Below are positions 1 through 12,514 of a stretch of DNA of 60,453 nt, piece by piece. Origin of the DNA: Actinorugispora endophytica. GTDB lineage: Bacteria > Actinomycetota > Actinomycetes > Streptosporangiales > Streptosporangiaceae. The translations under genes and the position numbers were made by a program. The notes beneath the pieces are model-generated. The model did no database searches. It was not told the origin of the DNA and was given only the letters and a program-made list of their open reading frames with translations. The first letter of the stretch is position 1. Every line of letters starts with the position of its first letter. The stretch covers positions 1 through 60,453 of the forward strand of contig NZ_SNYN01000028.1 in assembly GCF_004363075.1 (NCBI RefSeq), given 5' to 3'.

Positions 1-72
1 ACCCGGTACGACAAGACCTCTCAGTCCTACAGAGCAGCCGTCACCCTCGCCTCACTCCTGATGTGGGCATGA
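1..72 (+). CDS. IS5-like transposase, C-terminal end (partial)
   Basis: The frame from base 1 reads TRYDKTSQSYRAAVTLASLL and then MWA before a TGA stop at 70-72. This RYDKT...YxAAVTLAS tail is the usual C-terminus of IS5-family (DDE) transposases, which follows the catalytic glutamate helix. Only the last 23 residues lie in the window, so activity cannot be judged. It is followed directly by a probable IS right end. Confidence 0.75.
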   Translation, partial: TRYDKTSQSYRAAVTLASLLMWA

Positions 73-92
73 CGTTTGAAGACACGCCCTAG
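73..92 (+). mobile_element. IS right terminal repeat with CTAG target
   Basis: Directly after the transposase stop, the reverse complement of 75-88 (GGCGTGTCTTCAAA) resembles the left end of the IS at 60364 (GTAGTGTTTTCAAA), matching at about 11 of 14 positions. The element is followed by CTAG at 89-92, the tetranucleotide also seen at the other IS. The boundary is inferred from these matches. Confidence 0.55.
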
Positions 93-141
93 GGAGCCGC
101 GGGCCGGGAGGGCCCGGGCCGCCGCGCGGCCGGCGGAGAAC

Positions 142-800
142 TCAGCGGGCCGGAACCGCGCGGCGCAGCCAGGCCGCGTCGATGTCCTCCAGGGAGCCGA
201 TCACGTGGCGGCGCTCGGCCTCGGGGATCGACGCCACGTGCGGCACCGCGATGACGACGCACCCCGCCGCCTGCGCCGAGGCGACCCCGGTGGGAGAGTC
301 CTCCACGGCCGCGCAGCGGCCCGGGTCGACGCCCAGCATCCGCGCGGCCTTGAGGTAGGGCTCGGGGTGCGGCTTGTTGTACGCCACCTCGTCCCCGGCG
401 ACCGAGACGGTGAAGTAGTGCTCGCCGATCCCCGCCAGGGAGAGGGGGATCAGCGGCCGGTTGGTGGAGGTGACCAGGGCCATCGGGATGCCGGCCGCCT
501 CCACCCCGGTGAGCAGTTCCTTGGCCCCCGGCCGCACCGGCGCGCCCTGCTCCAGGCGGCGGGCGATGGCCGCGTACAGCATCGCGATGACCTCGTCGAC
601 CGTGGCGCCGACACCCGTGCGCTCGATCATGTAGGCGGCCACCATCGGCGCGGCTCCGCCGAGGCAGCGCATCTGGTCGGCGGCGCTCCACACCCCGCCG
701 AGCTCCGCCATGACCTCCGCTTCGCTTCCCGCCCACATCTGCTCTGTGTCGATCAGGGTGCCGTCCATGTCGAACAGCACGGCCTGCAGGTTCTCAGAGG

Positions 801-804
<4 letters not shown>
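142..804 (-). CDS. HAD-superfamily phosphatase (HAD-IA, phosphoglucomutase-like)
   Basis: The 220-residue protein begins MTSENLQAVLFDMDGTLID, with the HAD nucleophile Asp12 and acid/base Asp14. Motif II lies in the VTSTN stretch, motif III is the Lys of KPHPEPYL, and motif IV is VEDSPTGV. A helical cap sits between motifs I and II, as in HAD subfamily IA (beta-phosphoglucomutase/phosphatase-like). It probably hydrolyses a small phosphorylated metabolite in the cytoplasm; the substrate cannot be read from the sequence. Its ATG overlaps the TGA of metH (ATGA, 801-804), so the two are very likely translationally coupled. Whether it supports methionine or folate metabolism is unknown. Confidence 0.9.
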
Positions 805-4268
<3,464 letters not shown>

Positions 4269-4620
4269 GAACCTTTTGCTTCGCTGTCGGCGGCGGCGCG
4301 GCCCCGCCCCTGGGCGGGTGGCGCGCTGAGAAGAAGGTCGTCGGGGTCGGCGTCGCCCGGATGGCACCGCCGGTGTGCTCTCGACGATATCGCACGGGGT
4401 CCTCTCGGCCTCGTGACGCCTTCCCCGCTGTGGAAGAACACGGCGGCGTCCGGTGTTGTCCCTGGAGCGGGCGACCGCCCGCGCTCCGCCGGAAGCGAAC
4501 GCCGGTTCCCTTTTCTCCCCCTGCACCGACGGGCTCGTTGGACATAAGGTGGGAGCGACCGGTGGTGTCGAGGGTCGACGACGCCGACACCCGGACCCCG
4601 ATGACTTAAGGAGGCGGCCT

Positions 4621-5466
4621 GTGCCTGAGCTCGACAGCGTTTCGGAGCTGGTCGAGCCCGTGATGGTGGCCGCGTTCGAGGGCTGGAACGACGCCGGTGA
4701 GGCGGCCAGCGCCGCGATCGAGCATCTGGCCGCTATCTGGGGCTCAACAGAGCTGGTGTCCCTGGATTCGGAGGACTACTACGACTTCCAGGTGACCCGC
4801 CCCCGGGTCAAGTCGGTGGAGGGCTCCAGCGAGGCCATCCGCTGGCCCGGCGTGAAGGTGTCGCTGGCCCGGCCCCCGGGCGGACGGGACGTCGTGCTGG
4901 TGCAGGGCTCGGAGCCCAGCATGCGGTGGCGCGGCTTCGCGGGCGACCTGCTGTCCGTGGCCCGGGAGCTGGGCGTGCGCCGCGTCGTGCTGCTGGGAGC
5001 GCTTCTGGCCGACGTTCCGCACACGCGTCCGGTCCCGGTCACCAGCGTGTTCTCGCATCCGGAGCTGGGCAGGGCCATGGCCCTGGAACCGACCACGTAC
5101 GACGGCCCGACCGGGATCGTCGGCGTGCTGCACGAGGCGTTCTCCGCCGCGGGCGTGGAGACCTTCTCGCTGTGGGCGGCCGTTCCGCACTACGTCGCCC
5201 AGCCGCCCAGCCCCAAGGCCACGCTGGCCCTGGTGCGCCGCCTCGAGGACACCCTGGACCTGCCGGTCCGCCTGGGCGACCTGCCCGAGGACTCGCGCGC
5301 CTGGGAGCGCGGGGTCGACGAGCTCTCCGCGCAGGACTCCGACATCGCCGGGTACGTACGCAGCCTGGAGGAGGCCAAGGACGCCGCCGAGCTGCCCGAG
5401 GCCAGCGGCGAGGCCATCGCCCGCGAGTTCGAGCGCTATCTCAGACGGCGGGGCAGCGGCTCCTGA
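4621..5466 (+). CDS. PAC2 family protein
   Basis: The 281-residue protein starts at a GTG preceded at good distance by AAGGAGG (4608-4614). It carries the PAC2 signature, with early MVAAFEGWNDAGEAAS, the central RVVLLGALLADVPHTRP segment and GPTGIVGVLHEAF. The family is related to proteasome assembly chaperone 2; in actinobacteria its members are conserved but poorly characterised. It is divergent from metH, with about 350 bp between the starts. The same metH/PAC2 pairing exists in M. tuberculosis (Rv2124c/Rv2125), which supports the call. The C-terminus is charged and helical. The cellular role remains unproven. Confidence 0.88.
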   Translation: MPELDSVSELVEPVMVAAFEGWNDAGEAASAAIEHLAAIWGSTELVSLDSEDYYDFQVTRPRVKSVEGSSEAIRWPGVKVSLARPPGGRDVVLVQGSEPSMRWRGFAGDLLSVARELGVRRVVLLGALLADVPHTRPVPVTSVFSHPELGRAMALEPTTYDGPTGIVGVLHEAFSAAGVETFSLWAAVPHYVAQPPSPKATLALVRRLEDTLDLPVRLGDLPEDSRAWERGVDELSAQDSDIAGYVRSLEEAKDAAELPEASGEAIAREFERYLRRRGSGS

Positions 5467-5525
5467 CCGGCCCCGGTTCGAGGGGCCGGCCGGGAGGCCC
5501 TCCTCGGCCGAGGACCGCCGGAGAA

Positions 5526-5548
5526 GGCCGCGCGGCATCCGCGCGGCC
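5526..5548. terminator. Bidirectional hairpin terminator
   Basis: A perfect 10-bp stem, GGCCGCGCGG (5526-5535) and CCGCGCGGCC (5539-5548), with a 3-nt loop lies between the convergent PAC2 and ABATE genes. There is no T-tract, as is usual in high-GC actinobacteria. Confidence 0.6.
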
Positions 5549-5625
5549 CTGAACCGCGGTCGGTCGAGGAGGGAATTCCGGTCGGCCCGCCGTCTTCCGT
5601 CCGGGCGACGGCTCAGGGCCCGCGG

Positions 5626-6048
5626 TCAGACCGGCTCGATCTCACGCCACTCGCCGGTGGCCAGTACCGCGGCCCAGGCCCCGGCGACGCGGGCCATGCC
5701 CCGGCGGACCTCGTCGACCACGGCCGGGGCCAGTGGGGACAGCGCCGCCTCGCTGGGGGCCAGGCGCACGGTCACCCGAAGCCCGTCCAGGACCCGCTGG
5801 GCCCGCGCGACCGCCTCGGCGTCGGCGGACTCCCCCGCTGCCAGGCGCAGTTGGGCGCGCAGTCCGTCGCGCAGGGTGACGGCCTCGTCGAAGTCGGCCA
5901 GGGTGATGGGGATCGCGCCTTCGGTGACCAGGCGCTGCCCGCGCAGGAACCGGGCCAGGTCCGCCCGGTCGGCGAGGTCGTCCCCGGTGGTGACGAAGGC
6001 GTGGATGAGCGCCGCCGCAGCGCTCTTCTTGGTGTCGGGGGTTGTCAT
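5626..6048 (-). CDS. ABATE-domain protein without CGNR zinc finger
   Basis: The 140-residue protein matches the N-terminal ABATE region of the CGNR family: an early Phe-Val segment, DLADRADLARFLRGQRLV, then LADFDEAVTLRDGLRAQLRL. Family members usually add a C-terminal CGNR zinc finger that binds DNA. Here the chain ends at GEWREIEPV with no such motif, so it is either a short family member or truncated. The ATG at 6046-6048 was chosen over an upstream in-frame ATG (6079-6081) because it starts MTTPDTKK, without the odd WCHSH extension. The start codon lies inside a perfect inverted repeat, which suggests autoregulation. Function is unknown. Confidence 0.65.
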   Translation of the reverse strand: MTTPDTKKSAAAALIHAFVTTGDDLADRADLARFLRGQRLVTEGAIPITLADFDEAVTLRDGLRAQLRLAAGESADAEAVARAQRVLDGLRVTVRLAPSEAALSPLAPAVVDEVRRGMARVAGAWAAVLATGEWREIEPV

Positions 6049-6060
6049 GTGACTATGACA
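6043..6060. promoter_or_regulatory. Inverted repeat over the ABATE gene start
   Basis: TGTCAT-GTGACT-ATGACA is a perfect 6-bp inverted repeat with a 6-bp spacer. It contains the ATG of the ABATE gene (6046-6048, minus strand). The size and symmetry fit the operator of a dimeric repressor. Confidence 0.45.
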
Positions 6061-6185
6061 CCACGGAACGCCACCGGTCATTGACGTTTCCCGCGCCCGA
6101 CCGCGGCCACCTGCGGCCCCTCACCCGAAATCCCCAAAAAAGGGGATGAGAAGGCGAGCGGGATCAGGCCGGCTGGACCGGCGGT

Positions 6186-6230
6186 CCGCTGCCGCGGCCG
6201 TTCCCGACGCGGGAACGGCCGCGGCAGCGG
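6186..6230. terminator. Strong 20-bp hairpin terminator
   Basis: Perfect 20-bp arms (6186-6205 and 6211-6230; the first arm begins CCGCTGCCGC) flank a 5-nt loop. It lies 38 bp beyond the stop of the TPR gene on the minus strand and probably ends the HSP90-TPR transcript. Confidence 0.75.
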
Positions 6231-6267
6231 GCTCTTCTCCGGAGAGGCCCGGTGCCGGCCCGGTCCG

Positions 6268-8976
6268 TCAGCCGGCGCTCTCCCGGATCGCGGTGAGCAG
6301 CCTCTCGGCCTGCTGGGCGGCATCGTCGTCGCCCGCCGCGCGGAACAGGCCGATCGCGGCCTCCGCCTCGCTCTCGGCCTCGGCGGTCGGCGCGGTCCCC
6401 CACAGAACGCGTGCCCGGTCGAAGCGCATCGTGCCGCGCCTGAAGTGCGCCTGCTCCTCGGGGACGGACAGGCCGGGGTCGGCCACCGCCCGGTCCAGCC
6501 ACTGCTCGGCCAGCCGCGAGGCGGCCAGGGCCGCCTCGGTCTCACCCGCCCACTTGAGCATCATGGCGCGGCGCTGGTGCTGGCCCGCCGCCTGGAACGG
6601 CTCGTCCAGCCCCTCCCAGATCGTCGCGGCGGCTCCGTGGCGCTCGGCGGACTCGGCGTCCCGGTCGAGCCGGTCGAGCAGCTGGGCGACCTCGTCGTGC
6701 AGGTGCGCGACGGTGGCGGCGTCGCGGTCGGGGTCCTGCATCGCGATGAGCTCGTCCCAGCGGGTGACGGCATCGGCGAGTTCCCCGAGACCGGTGAGGG
6801 ACCGGGCCAGGACCTCGCGCAGCACCATCCTGTCGAGGGTGTCGAGGCCCGCCTCGTCCTCCATCGCCAGGGCCTCCTCGGCGACCTCGGCCGCCTCCAG
6901 GTAGCGCTCGCCGCCCTGGTAGGCGCGGGCCAGCGGGCGCCGCGCGTGCGCGGCCGCCCCCGTGTCGCCCAGCGCGGTGAGCAGCGCCACGGCCTCGGCC
7001 AGCGGCGCCACCGCCCGTTCGTGGTCCTGATCGTCGCAGAGCCAGTGGCCGTACATGAGCAGCGCGCCGGCGCGCATGCCGTCGGGGATTCCGGCGTCGT
7101 CCTGCGCCGCCGCCTCGGCCAGGGCGCCTCCGGCGGCCTCCCACTCCTCGGGGCCGAGCCCGCGCAGGAGGACGCCGTGCCGCATGGCCGTATCGGTGAT
7201 CAGCAACGGGTTCCGGGCCTCGCGGGCGGCCTCCCGGGCCTGGACCAGAGCGGTGTCCTGGACCTCCGCCCCGGCCCCGGAGCGCTCGAGGGCGAACGCG
7301 CGCGTTCCCAGGAGCCAGGCGCGCGTCCCCTCGGCGAGCCCCTCCAGGAGCAGCGCCTCGTCCAGGAGCTCCAGCGCCCGCGCGGAGTCCCCGACCGCCA
7401 GGAGGGCCCGGGCGAACCTCAGCCGCGCCTCGGCCCGCTCCCGTTCCACGCCGTGCCGGTCCAGGAGGGCCACGGCCTCCTCCAGGAGTGGCAGCCCCGA
7501 CGCGTCTCCGGTCGAGAGCAGGGCCGCGCCGACCCGGCTCAGCACCCTCTGGCGGTCGGTCTCCCGGCCCGCGGCCGCGTGGCGGTCGGCGGCGGCCCGC
7601 CAGTGCTCGACGGCGCCGGCGACATCGTCGTCGTCGCCGCGCATCCGCCCCTCGACCTCGCTCCGGCGGGCCAGCGCCTCGTCGGAGGCGTCCGCGACGC
7701 CGGCGAGCTCGTCGAAGCGGCGCCACGCCGCGCGGGCCCGCTCCCAGCGCTCCTCCCGCCACAGCCTCCACGCCTGCTCCGCCAATCGCTCCCGGTCCTC
7801 TTCGAGCGGCTCGGCCTCGGGTGCGACGGCCGCGGCCGCGGGCACGGCGGGGCGGGGCTCGTGGGCGGCCAGCGGCAGGGCGTCCACGACCGGTTCGACG
7901 GCCAACCGGTCGCGCAACCGGTCGCTCTGGGCGGTGGTGCCGTTGCGGGCGTCGAACCGGGCGGCGATCGCGCGGGCCTGGGCGCGCAGCGTGTCGCGCA
8001 GCTCGGTGACGCCGACCTCGGTATCGGGCCGGTCGCCGTGGCCGGGGCGACGCACCGAGACGTCGTCGTGTCCGGTGGCCGCCAGCCGGTCCAGCAGCAG
8101 CGCGGCCGACGCGGCGAACACCATGGCGGAGTCCGGCGAGGGGGCCGAGTCCAGGGCGCCCAGATGCCGTTCCAGGATCTGAAGCCCGCGCGCGTGGTTA
8201 CCGGTCATGGCGCAGAAGTCCAGGTGGGTGGCGATGCTCTGGAGGTAGTGGACGTCCTCGCGGCGGTGCACGCGGTAGCTGCGGCGGTGCGCGTCGACGG
8301 CCGCGTCGTGGCGGCCGGTGCGCAGGAACGGGATGATCAGCGTGGTGAGGATCGACTGCGGCTGCTCCTTGCATCGCAGCCTCCCCGACAGGACCGGCTC
8401 GGCCAGGGCGACCGCGGCCTCGTTCCGCCCCCGCCAGGCCAGGTGGTCGGCCATTCTGGAGGGGACGCACCCCTCGCAGTCGGAGCTGTCGTCGCGCGGG
8501 GCGGTGCGCCACAGCTCGAACTGGGCGTCGGCCTCGGCCACGTCCCCCAGGTGCCTGGCGACCCGGCAGCGCAGCCCGTACACGGCGTGCAGGCTGTACC
8601 CGCCCTCGCGGTAGCGGCGTTCCATGTCGGCCAGGACCGCGCGGGTGCGCTCCAGGGGGATCTCGGGGAAGTCGGTCAGCGAGCTCACGACCCACTTGAA
8701 CTGCCAGAGCAGCTGCCGGTTGGCGTCGGGGCCGTAGCGCGCCGGATCGGAGTCGAAGGCGCTCAGGCAGCGCGAGAAGGTGGTGAACGCCTTGGCCGGC
8801 TCGCCGCCGTACTCGTAGGCCCCGGTGAGACCCATGCGCAGCCAGAACAGGTCCTGGTCGTCTGCGCCGTCGCCGGCGGCCAGGTTCAGCGCCTTCTCCA
8901 GCGCCAGGGTCTTGGCCCGCCCGTAGGGCAGGCCGTCGGCGTCCGCGGCGAGGCCGCGCCAGTCGCGCTCGCTCAC
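6268..8976 (-). CDS. Large tetratricopeptide-repeat protein, partner of the HSP90-like gene
   Basis: The 902-residue soluble protein is made almost wholly of helical TPR-like repeats. Segments such as EQAWRLWREERWERARAAWR, AEARLRFARALLAVGDSARA, and AEVAEEALAMEDEAG show the W/L/G/Y/A/F/A/P pattern. An Arg-rich, Glu-rich linker around residues 340-400 separates an N-terminal repeat block from a C-terminal one. No enzymatic motif or signal peptide is seen. The GTG start (8974-8976) overlaps the TGA of the HSP90-like gene (GTGA), so translation is coupled and a complex is likely. By analogy with eukaryotic TPR co-chaperones it may act as a client adaptor; that is inference. Confidence 0.85.
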   Translation of the reverse strand: MSERDWRGLAADADGLPYGRAKTLALEKALNLAAGDGADDQDLFWLRMGLTGAYEYGGEPAKAFTTFSRCLSAFDSDPARYGPDANRQLLWQFKWVVSSLTDFPEIPLERTRAVLADMERRYREGGYSLHAVYGLRCRVARHLGDVAEADAQFELWRTAPRDDSSDCEGCVPSRMADHLAWRGRNEAAVALAEPVLSGRLRCKEQPQSILTTLIIPFLRTGRHDAAVDAHRRSYRVHRREDVHYLQSIATHLDFCAMTGNHARGLQILERHLGALDSAPSPDSAMVFAASAALLLDRLAATGHDDVSVRRPGHGDRPDTEVGVTELRDTLRAQARAIAARFDARNGTTAQSDRLRDRLAVEPVVDALPLAAHEPRPAVPAAAAVAPEAEPLEEDRERLAEQAWRLWREERWERARAAWRRFDELAGVADASDEALARRSEVEGRMRGDDDDVAGAVEHWRAAADRHAAAGRETDRQRVLSRVGAALLSTGDASGLPLLEEAVALLDRHGVERERAEARLRFARALLAVGDSARALELLDEALLLEGLAEGTRAWLLGTRAFALERSGAGAEVQDTALVQAREAAREARNPLLITDTAMRHGVLLRGLGPEEWEAAGGALAEAAAQDDAGIPDGMRAGALLMYGHWLCDDQDHERAVAPLAEAVALLTALGDTGAAAHARRPLARAYQGGERYLEAAEVAEEALAMEDEAGLDTLDRMVLREVLARSLTGLGELADAVTRWDELIAMQDPDRDAATVAHLHDEVAQLLDRLDRDAESAERHGAAATIWEGLDEPFQAAGQHQRRAMMLKWAGETEAALAASRLAEQWLDRAVADPGLSVPEEQAHFRRGTMRFDRARVLWGTAPTAEAESEAEAAIGLFRAAGDDDAAQQAERLLTAIRESAG

Positions 8977-10775
8977 GCGCCCTCCTCGGGGTCGGTGGGG
9001 GTTGCCCAGTCCAGCAGACCGAGGAAGGACCGGTTGAGCGCAGCGGTGTCGGCCGGGCGCAGGGGGTGCCGGCCGTGGAGCAGGGCCTGGCCGTAGAGCG
9101 CCTGGACCGCGAGCTCCACCAGGTGGGGGTCTGTCAGGGTGGTGACGCGCCTGGTCAGCGGGTTGGTGTGGTTGAGGACCAGCCGGGGCCGGTCCGCGGC
9201 CAGCGCGGGTTCCAGAGCGCCCAGCACGTCGGCCCACAGCGGGTCCGCCTCGGCCCTGGACTCGGCGAGCTCCGCGTGGTGCTCGGCCGCCCGGCTGGTC
9301 AGGTACAGCGCGGGCAACGAGGCCGGGGCGTAGCGGCGCAGCACCACGGTGCAGCCGAGTCTGTCGAGGGCGCTCTCCGCCGCGCGCAGGAAGCCGCGCA
9401 GCCGCAGCTCGGTCTCCGAGTCGAGCACTCCGAAGCGGGTGGTGAGCTCGCCCGGGTCGAGGGGGCGCAGCGCGGCGGCGGAGTCCAGGTCGCCGAGGCG
9501 GGCGATGATGTCGGCGTCGTAGACGTAGCCGCCGTTGACCAGGCCCACCCCCTGGGCCGCCGAGACCGCCGAGAGGCGGCGGAACTCGTCGACGTCCCGG
9601 GTGTAGCGGGCCTCGGGGTGCCGGCGGCCGAACTCGGCCAGGGTCATCGCCCCGGAGCTGGTCTCGAACTCCAGCCACCGGTGCACCAGCTCCAGCATGG
9701 CGTCGTCGTGCACGGCCAGGGCCTTGACCCCGACGTTGTGCAGCCGCAGGAACTCGCGCAGGGCGGCGGGGTCGGTCTCGGCCAGGCCCACGAGCCAGTC
9801 GCGCAGCCGGTCGCCGAGGGTGTCGCGCACGTGGCCGAGGAGGTCGTCCTCGTACAGGGACTCCCGGCTGGCGGTGGGCCGGAGCTCGTCGGCGTCCACC
9901 ACGCACCGGACGAAGAACGCCCAGTCGGGCAGGAGGTCGGCGACGTTGTCGGCGAGCAGCATGCGCTTGAGATAGACCCGGTGGGTGGCGCGCACCGTCG
10001 GGTTGGCGGGGGTGGGCAGCACGAACGCCACTCCGCGCAGGCCCGCCTCGGGCACGTCCAGGTCGATCACGTCCAGCGGGGTGAAGCCGAACAGCTCGCG
10101 GCAGTAGCCGTCCAGCGCGGCTCGGCGGCGCGCGGGGGTGGGGTGCGCCCCGGCCCACGGCGGCCCCTGGCCGGTGATCGGGGTGGGGCCGACGGTGAGG
10201 GTGACGGGCAGCAGCGAGCCGTAGTGCCGGGCGAGCTCCGTGACCGTGCGCGCGCCGAACCACTCCTCGGCGTCGGGGCGGGGCCGGAGCGTGACGGTGG
10301 TGCCGATCTCGTCGCGCTCGCGCCCGGCCCGCTCCACCCGGTAGCGGCCGTCCGCGTAGCCCACCCAGCGCACGCTGGGGCCGCCCTCCGCCGATCGGGT
10401 GAGCACCTCGATCTCGTCGGCCACGAGGAACCCCGAGAGCAGTCCGATGCCGAACTGGCCGAGGAACTCGTGCCGGGCGTAGCCCAGCTCGTCGCGCTTG
10501 CCCGAGCGTCCGATGGTCGCCAGCAGCTCGTGCACCTGCTCCTCGGTCAGACCGACGCCGCTGTCGTGCACCCGCAGCGTCCCGTCCCGCGTGTGCTCGG
10601 GGGCCTCCACGCGCACCTCCGCGGGCGCGGCGGGATCGCCCGCGCGGCGCGCGGTGACGGCGTCGACCCCGTTCTGCAGCAGTTCACGCAGATACACCCG
10701 CGGGCTGGAATACAGATGCCGGCTCAGCAGGTCGACCACACCCCGCAGGTCGACCTGGAACGCGCGTTCGGCCAC
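8973..10775 (-). CDS. HSP90-family protein (HtpG-like)
   Basis: The 600-residue protein has a GHKL ATPase domain at the N-terminus: RELLQNGVDAV (helix with the ATP-site Glu, Asn and Asp), VHDSGVGLTEEQV (equivalent to DNGIGMT), and the lid motif FLGQFGIGLLSGFLVAD. The middle domain follows, with a VYLKRMLLAD segment and RASRESLYEDD-like residues (TASRESLYEDD). The C-terminal dimerisation part is short and ends DPEEGA, without MEEVD. The GTG at 10773-10775 gives VAERAFQVDL and has GGAGGGAC upstream. This is the divergent actinobacterial HSP90 type rather than classical HtpG. It is expected to act as a cytoplasmic ATP-driven chaperone. Confidence 0.9.
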   Translation of the reverse strand: MAERAFQVDLRGVVDLLSRHLYSSPRVYLRELLQNGVDAVTARRAGDPAAPAEVRVEAPEHTRDGTLRVHDSGVGLTEEQVHELLATIGRSGKRDELGYARHEFLGQFGIGLLSGFLVADEIEVLTRSAEGGPSVRWVGYADGRYRVERAGRERDEIGTTVTLRPRPDAEEWFGARTVTELARHYGSLLPVTLTVGPTPITGQGPPWAGAHPTPARRRAALDGYCRELFGFTPLDVIDLDVPEAGLRGVAFVLPTPANPTVRATHRVYLKRMLLADNVADLLPDWAFFVRCVVDADELRPTASRESLYEDDLLGHVRDTLGDRLRDWLVGLAETDPAALREFLRLHNVGVKALAVHDDAMLELVHRWLEFETSSGAMTLAEFGRRHPEARYTRDVDEFRRLSAVSAAQGVGLVNGGYVYDADIIARLGDLDSAAALRPLDPGELTTRFGVLDSETELRLRGFLRAAESALDRLGCTVVLRRYAPASLPALYLTSRAAEHHAELAESRAEADPLWADVLGALEPALAADRPRLVLNHTNPLTRRVTTLTDPHLVELAVQALYGQALLHGRHPLRPADTAALNRSFLGLLDWATPTDPEEGA

Positions 10776-10903
10776 GGTCCGTCCCTCCTCGCCGCGTCGG
10801 GTCCCGCGCCCAGTGCGTGGAATGCGGCAGGTGGCACGGTAACGCACTTCCACGACAATCCGGAGAAGTTCTCCACAGCCCCCGGGCCGGGGTCACGGAC
10901 CGC

Positions 10904-12130
10904 TCAGAGTTCGACGCCCAGGAGGGTGTCGACGATGTCGCGCATGAGAGCCGGGGCGTCGGCGCGGCCCGTCCCCGCGGCCAGGGCGGCCTCGACCCAC
11001 TCGTCCACGGCGGCCAACGCCGCGACGGAGTCCAGGTCGTCGGCGAGCGCGGCGCGCACCCGGGCCAGCAGCGGCACGGCGTCGGGGGCGGCTCCCAGCG
11101 CGGCGGCGGCCCGCCAGCGGGCCAGGCGCTCCCGGGCGGCGCGCAGCGAGTCGTCGGTCCACTCCCACGCGGTGCGGTAGTGGTGCTCCAGCAGGGCCAG
11201 CCGGATCTCCATCGGGTCCACGCCCTGGGCGCGCAGCCGGGAGACGAACACGAGGTTGCCGCGCGACTTGGACATCTTCTCGCCGTCCAGCCCCACCATG
11301 GCCACGTGCGCGTAGTTCTGCGCGTGGGGGTGGGTGCCGGTCGCGCACCGGGCCTCGGCCGCGCCCATCTCGTGGTGCGGGAAGACCAGGTCGTCGCCGC
11401 CGCCGTTGAGGTCGAAGCCCATTCCGAGCTCGCGCAGCGAGATGGCGCTGCACTCCACGTGCCAGCCGGGGCGCCCTCGTCCCAGCGGGGTGTCCCAGGC
11501 GGGCTCGCCGGGGCGTTCGGCGCGCCACAGCAGCCAGTCCAGCGGGTCCTTCTTGCCGGGGCGGCCGGGGTCGCCGCCGCGCTCGCCGAACAGCTCCAGC
11601 ATGGCCGCCCGGTCCAGGTTGGACACCTCGCCGAACCGGGACGAGGCCGCGACCGAGAAGTAGACGTCGCCGTCCAGGTCGTAGGCGGCGCCCGCCTCGC
11701 GCAGGCGTCCGACGAACTCGGCGATGACGTCGATGGACTCCACGACGCCGACGAAGGCGCGGGGCGGCAGGATCCGCAGCGCCTCCATGTCCTCGCGGAA
11801 CACCTGGATCTCGTGTTCGGCGAGGGCGCGCCAGTCCTGGCCGGTGGCCTCGGCCCGCTCGAGCAGCGGGTCGTCGACGTCAGTGGTGTTCTGCACGTAG
11901 TCCACGGCGTGGCCCGCGTCCCGCCACACCCGGTTGACCAGGTCGAAGGTGAGGTAGGTGAAGGCGTGGCCCAGGTGGGCGGCGTCGTAGGGGGTGATCC
12001 CGCAGACGTACATCCGCGCGGTGTCGCCCGGAGTCGTGGTCCGCAGGGAGCCGGTGACGGTGTCGTGGACGCTGAGCGGCCCGCCGTTGTCCGGCAGGGC
12101 GACGATTTCGGGCGCAGGCCAAGAACGCAT
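10904..12130 (-). CDS. mshC: Cysteine:GlcN-Ins ligase of mycothiol biosynthesis
   Basis: The 408-residue enzyme is a class I cysteinyl-tRNA-synthetase homologue that joins cysteine to GlcN-inositol with ATP, the penultimate step of mycothiol synthesis. Visible hallmarks are [17 protein letters not shown] (zinc Cys43 and the HIGH-like motif), [10 protein letters not shown] (second zinc Cys), DLVFPHHE (zinc His) and [10 protein letters not shown] (KMSKS loop). It lacks the long anticodon-binding region of CysRS, and the N-terminus [13 protein letters not shown] is typical of MshC. The ATG at 12128-12130 defines the start. Neighbours match the mshC region of other actinobacteria (SCO1664-type, DUF3090, phosphatase and uppP genes further right). 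Confidence 0.96.
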   Translation of the reverse strand: MRSWPAPEIVALPDNGGPLSVHDTVTGSLRTTTPGDTARMYVCGITPYDAAHLGHAFTYLTFDLVNRVWRDAGHAVDYVQNTTDVDDPLLERAEATGQDWRALAEHEIQVFREDMEALRILPPRAFVGVVESIDVIAEFVGRLREAGAAYDLDGDVYFSVAASSRFGEVSNLDRAAMLELFGERGGDPGRPGKKDPLDWLLWRAERPGEPAWDTPLGRGRPGWHVECSAISLRELGMGFDLNGGGDDLVFPHHEMGAAEARCATGTHPHAQNYAHVAMVGLDGEKMSKSRGNLVFVSRLRAQGVDPMEIRLALLEHHYRTAWEWTDDSLRAARERLARWRAAAALGAAPDAVPLLARVRAALADDLDSVAALAAVDEWVEAALAAGTGRADAPALMRDIVDTLLGVEL

Positions 12131-12237
12131 GGTCCAGAGACTATCCGCCGATGTGGGCGTTATCGGCCCCCGGGGTCCTCTGACCGGGGAGAGGAATCCC
12201 CTACCACGGAACGGGAATCGGCTGGTGGCGCGCCGTG

Positions 12238-12417
12238 TCACACCGGATCGCGAGGCCGCGGCGGACGGGCGATGAGGCGCATGCTCACGACGACCGCCAC
12301 CAGGCACAGCCCCGAAAGCAGCCGGTTGCCGTGTCCCCAGTGCCACAACACGGCCCCCAGCGCCACCACGTACAGCAGCCAGTAGGCGGCGCTCTCCCAC
12401 GGATGCGGTTTGACCAC
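12238..12417 (-). CDS. Small membrane protein (59 residues)
   Basis: A GTG at 12415-12417 opens a frame reading [20 protein letters not shown], then a short Trp/His/Gly turn (WHWGHGNR), a second hydrophobic stretch [18 protein letters not shown] and a basic Pro/Arg tail to TGA at 12238. This predicts a two-helix inner-membrane hairpin. AAGGGG lies about 12 bp upstream. It sits between mshC and the NRDE gene on the same strand. No family was recognised and the frame is short, so the call rests on hydrophobic pattern and codon use. Confidence 0.5.
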   Translation of the reverse strand: MVKPHPWESAAYWLLYVVALGAVLWHWGHGNRLLSGLCLVAVVVSMRLIARPPRPRDPV

Positions 12418-12514
12418 GTCGAACTCGAACCCCTTTCGACCGTGGAAGACCGCTGCGGTCCTGTCTCAAAGAAACAGACGTGCACGGTCGGCCGGGGGTT
12501 TACCCGGGGCGGCC

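Noticed and set aside
4269-4620. Cobalamin or other riboswitch upstream of metH
   Set aside because: Methionine synthase genes can be B12- or SAM-regulated, but no B12 box or other consensus was recognisable by eye on the minus strand. A covariance-model scan would decide.
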